Notes under the pieces: generated by a model
What the model was told of the DNA's origin: nothing
The model's input: only the letters and a program-made list of their open reading frames with translations
The model's database searches: none
DNA from: Venturia oleaginea
Taxonomy: Eukaryota; Ascomycota; Dothideomycetes; Venturiales; Venturiaceae
Assembly (NCBI GenBank): GCA_013176395.1
Contig: JABMLP010000024.1
Span: 186,001-250,000 of the forward strand
Length of the DNA: 64,000 bases
Direction of reading: 5' to 3'
Made by a program: the position numbers and the translations under genes
In this document: positions 58,018 to 64,000 of the stretch, piece by piece
Layout: each line of letters opens with the position of its first letter
How positions within the stretch are numbered: the first letter of the stretch is position 1

Positions 58018-58830
58018 TTTCGTGGACATATACGTGTGTTTGGTGAACTCTGTTGATTGTGAGCATCTTCCGCGATCTGTTGTGCAGGGCGTTTTGGCGT
58101 CTCAATGGGTTTGGCGCGGAATGGAAAGGCCTGGAATCAATCATACCCACGAGAAGAGTCGAGGGAATGAAGAGTGACGGTCACTCGGGGGAATGACTTT
58201 ATAGTCGGTCGTGAACAATGTAATATACCCTTACTATCTCATATAAGACTCTAAGAATCAATCGAATTGTTCCACTTGGAAAGATCACTAAAAAATTAAA
58301 GTGTTCAATTTTGGTCATTTCGTCTCCATTGAGGTCGTCCGTACGAAGTCCAGCTTGCCTAGGTACCTACAATGCTTAGCGCGTACTTGGAAAGGCCATT
58401 AGAGTCAAGATAGGATATCGATATCTTCGGTCTTGGAAGATGGGCTCTTTATTTCTTACGCGATGGATAGAAAGGACGGACGGACTACGGAGCTATGATT
58501 CATTCGAGCAGATTTTGGACGCAGCGGTTTCAGTCACGTAATTTCAGCCCCGGGTTACATAATTCCAGGCCCCAATAATTCAGCTCTGGCAGATCTAGCA
58601 TATCTTGGTAAAAACAATTCGAGTTTTGCATACGTAGCACGTCATGTGATCATGATAGTCGGACAAACTTAGAAAGGCCCCAGGGGTGCGAATCTTTCAC
58701 GCAACACACAACAACTCCACCCACAACGACCTCACTCCTTTCATACACTCAATTACACCCACCCAACTAGACGACTGTTCTTACAAGACCGTTGACCAAC
58801 CCTAATTCCACACCATCACGTCACTCCACC
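58018..58830. other. Intergenic
   Basis: 3' flank of NTO1 and promoter of the RRM gene. C/A-rich sequence just before the ATG (58700-58830, ACACACAACAACTCC type) is a likely leader. No other gene was seen. Confidence 0.5.
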
Positions 58831-60055
58831 ATGAGCGGAATGGATTTTGAGACTGAGCAGACCGCGTTTGATGGTACGTGTCAACGTCGCAATATTCCCA
58901 TCAACCAGCTTTCGCGATGCATCGAACTGACACCACTCTCCAGCAGGCGAAGACACCCGTGATCAATACGAGCAGCGTGAGCGATCCCGTTCGCCTCGTC
59001 GTGACCGTGACACCAGCGAGGCTCGCAACCGCAGCGCTTCACCCGGTGCACGCCCACGCGGTGGTGACTATCAGTAAGCGCATTCGGACACCTGTTACCT
59101 GGAACACAAGCTGACCCCCTCCGAGTAATGGACAGTCCGACTCCCGTCGCGAGCAGAACAATGAAGGCTCCAACCTATTTGTCACTGGCCTCGCTCAGAA
59201 AGTAAAAGAAGAGGACCTGAGAGAAGTCTTCGGCAAATACGGAGAAGTTCAGAATGCATCCATCATGCGTGATCCTCATTCTGGCGACTCCCGCGGATTC
59301 GGCTTCGTGAAGTTCGTCCTCGTTGAGCACGCCGAGGCTGCCATTGAGGCTCTTCACGGATTTGATCTCGAGGGTCGTAATATGAGTGTTGAGAAGGCTC
59401 GCCGCAGTCGTCCACGCACTCCCACCCCGGGTAAATACCATGGCCCTCCAAAGAAGGGTGAGTTGCTCCTAATCACTTGCTAATGTTCCATTTGCTTAGA
59501 ATGGGATGAGATTTACTAACACTGCTAGATGACATAGGCTTCGGTCATGGACGTGGTCCCCGTCGTGATGATCGTGGCTACGGCGGAGACCGTGGAGATC
59601 GCCGATATGGTGGTGGACGTCGTGATGACTACCGCGGTGGTGGATACGGCTCACGATACGGAGGCGGAGACCGCTATGGCGGCGACCGTGACCGTGGCTT
59701 CGGCGGCGGTGAACGCGGCGGCGACCGTGGAGGTGACCGACGCTACCGCGAACGCGATGACACCTATTCCGGCGGAGGAGGATATGGCGGAGGTCGCGTT
59801 GACCGATATGCCTCTGGCGGCCGTGACGACAGCTACCGTGGTGGATCTCGCGGCGGAGGAGGTGATCGTGGTCCTCGTGAAGACCGTGGTGGCGATGATC
59901 GATACGCTGGCAGCTACTCTGGTGGGCGCGATGACCGTGGTGCAGGAAATGGCTATGGCGGCGGCCGCGAAGCAGCAGCTCCACCACCAGCAGGCGAACC
60001 ATACGCTGGTGGCAGAGGCTTCGACGATCGCGGTGATTATAGGACTTCGCGCTGA
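58831..60055 (+). CDS. Tra2-like RNA-binding protein (RRM + RGG)
   Basis: The product is about 343 aa in four exons: 58831-58873, 58944-59073, 59126-59457 and 59529-60055. An N-terminal RS/SR-like stretch ([12 protein letters not shown]) precedes one RRM, with RNP2 [19 protein letters not shown] and RNP1 RGFGFVKF. A Pro/Arg linker follows (RPRTPTPGK). A long Gly/Arg/Tyr/Asp-rich C-terminus has RGG, GYGG and RRDD repeats. RS-RRM proteins of the Transformer-2 type act in splicing; RGG tails bind RNA and are usually arginine-methylated. The acceptor of intron 1 is a tandem CAGCAG, so an Ala can be in or out. Intron 2's in-frame acceptor is CCGAG, less usual, with branch GCTGACC. Confidence 0.9.
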
Positions 60056-62561
60056 TGGAGTACCTTGCTGACCCCTTCAGACTCCAAGCGAACGGCGTAG
60101 AGCCCACGCCATTGCTTGACAACAGCCCTTTACCCCATTTTCTCATTTCCGTCGACTGAGCTTCAGCAACATATTTGGCAGCGGCTTGATAGTCATCTGA
60201 GGTTGAGACGATGTTTTCATCATGATTCCCAATATTTCAGCAAGAGATCTCGCGGTCTCTCCACAAAATGGTTTTATCTGGATTTCAGCTTGACGACTCG
60301 GCGCGACGGATATTCCTTCGGTATGTTTCAATAGTCAGAACCTTGCGAAGGTTATCGGCACGGCACCCATTTCTTTGATTGCGACTCAGCACTGTCGCCT
60401 CGCCCCTATGGCTTCCGACACAATATTTGTACTACTATCCCATTTGTGCTTGCCGTCGACGACGATATAATCAGCAACTCGGCACTCAGCAGAGTCAGCA
60501 ACCCACATCATTTCCATGCAGTAAACAACATTCTGGCACCAGTTGAGCAACGAGCCAGACGAAGCTGGGGCTCAGCCATGTGCAGTTGATCCATCGCCCC
60601 TGCAATTCTTACGCCGTACAATTTTATCAGCAATCCGTGACCTTGCAATGGTGCCCCCACACGGTCTTCGACTTTCCATATTCGACATTCACATCCTGAC
60701 TTATCCATTGTTTTTTGGCATCACTATATATTCTTCGAATCACGTTCGCTCAAACCAGTGAAAGCAGACGCAGCTCCAGCTCGATGGTGCCCGTGCGCAA
60801 TATCCGGCACATCCTTCCCAGTAATTATGCCCTCGGCAAATCTGCATACACGTAAGTCCTCTTTTCATACTTTTCGATGACAAGATATACCCTGTCTTTC
60901 GCGGCCACCTACTTTCAATTGTTTTCCCTCGGTGGCTTTGTTTGGCATATTCTAACGGTGTATAGTAAGGGTATTTCAGAGTTTTATGACCAAGGTATGT
61001 TTTCCTCTCCATGGGCGATATGACTTGTTATACGGCACGTTCGAACACCCCTGTCGTCGGCGCAATGCAATGCCATGCTTACTGCTGGCAAGTAATTTTA
61101 TCATGTCCCTTCTACTGATATGCCAGCCCATGGTCTCGATCAACAGAGTTGTGATGAATATGACGATAAGAAATCCTGGACATTCTTGAAAGGGAATTGT
61201 AGCGAACAAAGTAACCACTTTTTGAGACGCACAAAGCACATGACAACTGCTATTGCTGTCTGTGGACATCGCCTTGGATATTAGGAGCGTCATCGCTCAT
61301 GGCTCACGATTGACATACTGCTTCTCACCAGTTCTCACTGCACGATCTCTGCTACAAAGAGCACTGAGGTTCACGTTGCGGAAGAGACTGTTAATCTGCA
61401 TATAAAGTATGCCTCCCTCGTATTTGGCAAGCAACGCAAGTTGTGCCACTTTGCGATATCCCAAGGCTGTGGACAACAATCACTGCAAGCACATCTCGCA
61501 AGGAAACCTTCGCTTTTCGTCGTTTCTTTTAAAATTTGGTTCGTTGATCCACACTGGCAGAAGAGAAGCATCAGATCTGCCGGCCCAAGCGACTTGATTC
61601 TTGGAGCAAAGCTATCTCAATCTATTACTGCGTCAATTGCATACTTTCTAGCATACGCAGAAACAAACTCTGCTGTAATCAGACGCATTAGCCCTACGTG
61701 GTCAATGTTAGTATCGTAGTCAGTATTTTATGTCTATAGTTCTCCAATGTACAAACCATCATCTTTGTCGTTGGGCAGAGCTGTCTCGAACATGTTAGGT
61801 CATTGTGCGTGTAAGAGGTGACTCCCAATGGTAAGTGCTGCACCCTGAAGGGCGCGCGCCGCGTAGACTTGGTGGTAATTTGCTACGCCCCGGAGAAAGG
61901 GTTTCCTATGTAACTCTGTGTATATTAGATATTGCTCCACCTCTCCGGCAGGGCGATTGAGCGGCCTCTTCGCTTGGTGTATTCTACACTTAAACACTAG
62001 ATAGTGCTGTCTGATCTCGTCGTCTCTCATGACACTTGGTCGGCCACCTTTGCTACGACCACATACATCTTGATCTGTACTGATAGCGAGAACGGTCAAT
62101 TATTAAATTGCGTGATTGGTGTGGGTCTAGTCTCGGGCTGCTCATCGAATCTGCAATGCAGACCTCCAGTGCCTCGCCACCAAATGGACGTTTTGTTCGA
62201 CCTCGTGTGGGTTCTACTGCTGTTGCAAGGGTCAATTTCACTAGTAGTAGGGTAGCTGCCGGTGTCACTAAGAAGAATACTCCTAGTCAATGGTCTATTA
62301 AAGGACTTGAGGAGGCAACGATGGTGCCGTTTCGTGGCAGTTTTGATGGGCAAGCTTGGGGGCATACTCGCGGCTCAACTTCCCGAGGTTAAAATTGTCC
62401 GACTCGTCAGTGTGGCTAATGCTTTGGGAGGCGCAAGCTGACACAGCATATGGAAGCTCCCAAACATTCCAACCGCCTTCGGTTTGGACCACTTTGAAAA
62501 CCAAGTCAGCTCCTAAACCATCACCTCTCGGCCTGCAAAGATGGCGCCCTCGACCAAAGAA
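60056..62561. other. Gene-poor 2.5 kb
   Basis: 3' flank of the RRM gene followed by mixed sequence. Many short frames on both strands (for example 60976-61293 -, 61441-61719 + and 62108-62392 +) show no family I can name and no shared splice pattern. I cannot support a gene here. Confidence 0.45.
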
Positions 62562-62972
62562 CTAGCCCCTCACCTTCAACAGTGAGTCTTGGTTTCTCTT
62601 CTTCACACTGTGCCAAGTACGATTAGCGACAACGCATACATTGCCGGTTTCCTGGTGGAGATCCTCAGCTGACAAGACGAAGGGAAACATCAGATCGCAT
62701 ACTCCCATCAGCCGCTGTTGCCATCCCTTCCTATCCATATTCCACACACCGCTGACCGAACACTCTCCCAAGACAGAAATTTTGCTCGCGGACCCATTGA
62801 ATTTCTCAAAATATCCCGGATCGTGCAGAAGTCGCCTTCTTTGCGGGTGCGCTGCGTGAGGATATGCTAGGTAAGCAGACGATACTTTCTCAAAAGAGTA
62901 TCTTCTGTTCACGGCCACGGTTGGTCCGTTCTCTTGCAGAGTTGATATTGAAAACCCCTGAACGTTGAGCAA
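62562..62972 (-). pseudogene. Possible remnant of a zinc-type dehydrogenase or reductase
   Basis: The 136-aa frame contains GPTVAVNRRYSFEKVSSAYL and then AYPHAAHPQRRRLLHDPG. This resembles the C-terminal P-x-(I/V)-D/N-R-x-(Y/F)-x-(F/L)-E-(E/D/K)-A-Y-L pattern of medium-chain dehydrogenase/quinone-reductase proteins, where a Gly-Lys-hydrophobic strand normally follows. Nothing else of that domain is visible upstream in this frame, and the remainder is not recognised. It is a weak assignment, possibly chance. Confidence 0.25.
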
Positions 62973-64000
62973 GTCATCAGCGCTCGGACATGCAAAACCG
63001 GCTCTCCTCTAGCTACAGATCTACCGGAATCTAGCTGTTAGCAGATGCAGGCAATCGCACCAGAGCATCCGCGCCAATATCTCTAACATCCCAGTGATTC
63101 TACCGTTTCCCCACACAACCTCGTTATCCATTGGAACCCGCATCAGCACGGAAAGTTTAGCCATGTTTCGATCCGACCTCACCTAACAGCGAGAATATGG
63201 TAGCACTGCCTCAGTGCACGAGAAACATTTCAAACATGATTCGCGAACAACAATGTTTTGTTCTCCACCGCCGATCAAACATTGCTCCCGCCGCTTGTTC
63301 TGTCCAGTATGATGAAATGGCTGACTGACTGTTGCCAAGCTAGCCTTATGCCCAGCTGTTACTCAGGTGGCAGGGGTTCGTCTACACATGTCATTCCATC
63401 GACGAGCAAAAACGATTATCTAGGCTGCATTTTGACAACCAACTATCAAGAGTCAAGGTTGTTTCGCCCCAATCGCGAACATGCTACAAAGTATATCGAT
63501 GCCAGTCACGGACGAAACTTTTACACTGAGGTGAGCTTGAATATTTCTATGTTTTCAATCCTCGTTACCATTTGTAATCAAACTTGGTTCTGATGACGAT
63601 GCTTTTGTCATAGCTAAACGAGTCATGCTAGCTAACATGGGAAACTTTCATCGAGGTTGACTGTCTTCTCGCAATGTAATTTAACAAGTTGGAAAATAAC
63701 CAGCCGAAGCATATCCTCCAGCGCCCCCATTTCTCTAGGTTGCACGCTTGTGTCATTGACATACGAGACCCTCAATAGATACATACACCGTGTACCCTGA
63801 CGATCCCCTTAATTCCAGACGTATCCGAAGTACAGCCTAAGTACCAAGCCAAGTTTCCGACCACCTTGGTCCTTTGACATAATTCCTGTGATTACCAAGT
63901 GAGCTTATCCCGCACTACCGTACCAACCGCCACTCTTCAGTAACACACGAACCGACGGCTTTCCCGTATGGCTAGCAAAACCCTGCAGGGTAAGCGAGTA
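62973..64000. other. Window end, nothing confirmed
   Basis: A + frame at 63258-63593 contains a protein-like ATKYIDASHGRNFYTEV stretch that then degrades. It could be part of a gene whose other exons I could not place. The rest shows no feature. Confidence 0.35.

Noticed and set aside
59496..60146. Long His/Arg-rich - strand ORF and a Val/Ala-rich + strand ORF (59547-60071) over the RGG tail
   Set aside because: Both are by-products of the repetitive GGN/CGN codons of the Tra2-like gene; the RGG frame matches the RRM and its splice sites.
1..64000. CRISPR arrays, tRNA, rRNA, biosynthetic gene cluster
   Set aside because: No regularly spaced repeats, no tRNA or rRNA sequence that I could recognise by eye, and no PKS, NRPS, terpene or similar core enzyme.

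Overview
The window is nuclear DNA of a filamentous ascomycete (Pezizomycotina). The evidence is short spliceosomal introns (43-71 nt, GTANGT-type donors, CTRAY branch sites just before the acceptor), fungal families (RAX1, Trk potassium transporter, KIN4 kinase, NTO1, RGS-LOV photoreceptor, cystinosin-like ERS1), and a Ty3/gypsy chromovirus with Fot1/pogo-type DNA transposons. The class cannot be fixed from the sequence; Leotiomycetes or Dothideomycetes is a guess.

Layout. 1-1.07 kb: partial unknown gene (-). 3.2-4.5 kb: RAX1 (-). 5.4-7.8 kb: Trk K+ transporter (-). 8.2-8.6 kb: 26-bp minisatellite beside a possible small secreted protein. 9.7-12.6 kb: two decayed aminoglycoside-phosphotransferase-like (APH) genes in tandem, the second carrying a long inverted repeat. 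15-15.9 kb: Ser-rich coiled-coil protein (-). 17.8-20.3 kb: PH-like domain protein (+). 22.6-24.4 kb: MFS transporter (+). 25.35-30.88 kb: a nearly full-length but mutated Ty3/gypsy chromovirus (-). 32.4-33.15 kb: Fot1/pogo deletion derivative. 34.1-37.6 kb: KIN4-like kinase (-). 39.7-41.35 kb: five-exon zinc-finger-like unknown (+). 42-42.4 kb: tandem repeats. 42.9-43.7 kb: Rieske protein (-). 45.5-46.6 kb: macrodomain protein (-). 47.3-49.9 kb: RGS-LOV photoreceptor (-). 51.3-52.4 kb: second Fot1/pogo derivative. 52.9-53.9 kb: cystinosin-like transporter (-), head-to-head with NTO1 (54.4-58.0 kb, +). 58.8-60.1 kb: Tra2-like RRM/RGG protein (+). 60.1-64 kb: gene-poor, with a possible dehydrogenase remnant.

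The genes are independent single-gene units. There is no operon-like or biosynthetic cluster. The loosest functional theme is signalling and membrane physiology: RAX1 and RGS-LOV both carry RGS-type domains, and Trk, MFS and ERS1 are transporters. Exon structures were worked out by eye; every multi-exon model given below keeps an open reading frame across its junctions unless noted.

The most notable items are the blue-light RGS-LOV photoreceptor gene; a 12-nt self-complementarity between the retrotransposon LTR and the sequence just inside it, which predicts Tf1-type self-priming; and a 17-bp duplication present symmetrically in both terminal inverted repeats of one Fot1 copy.
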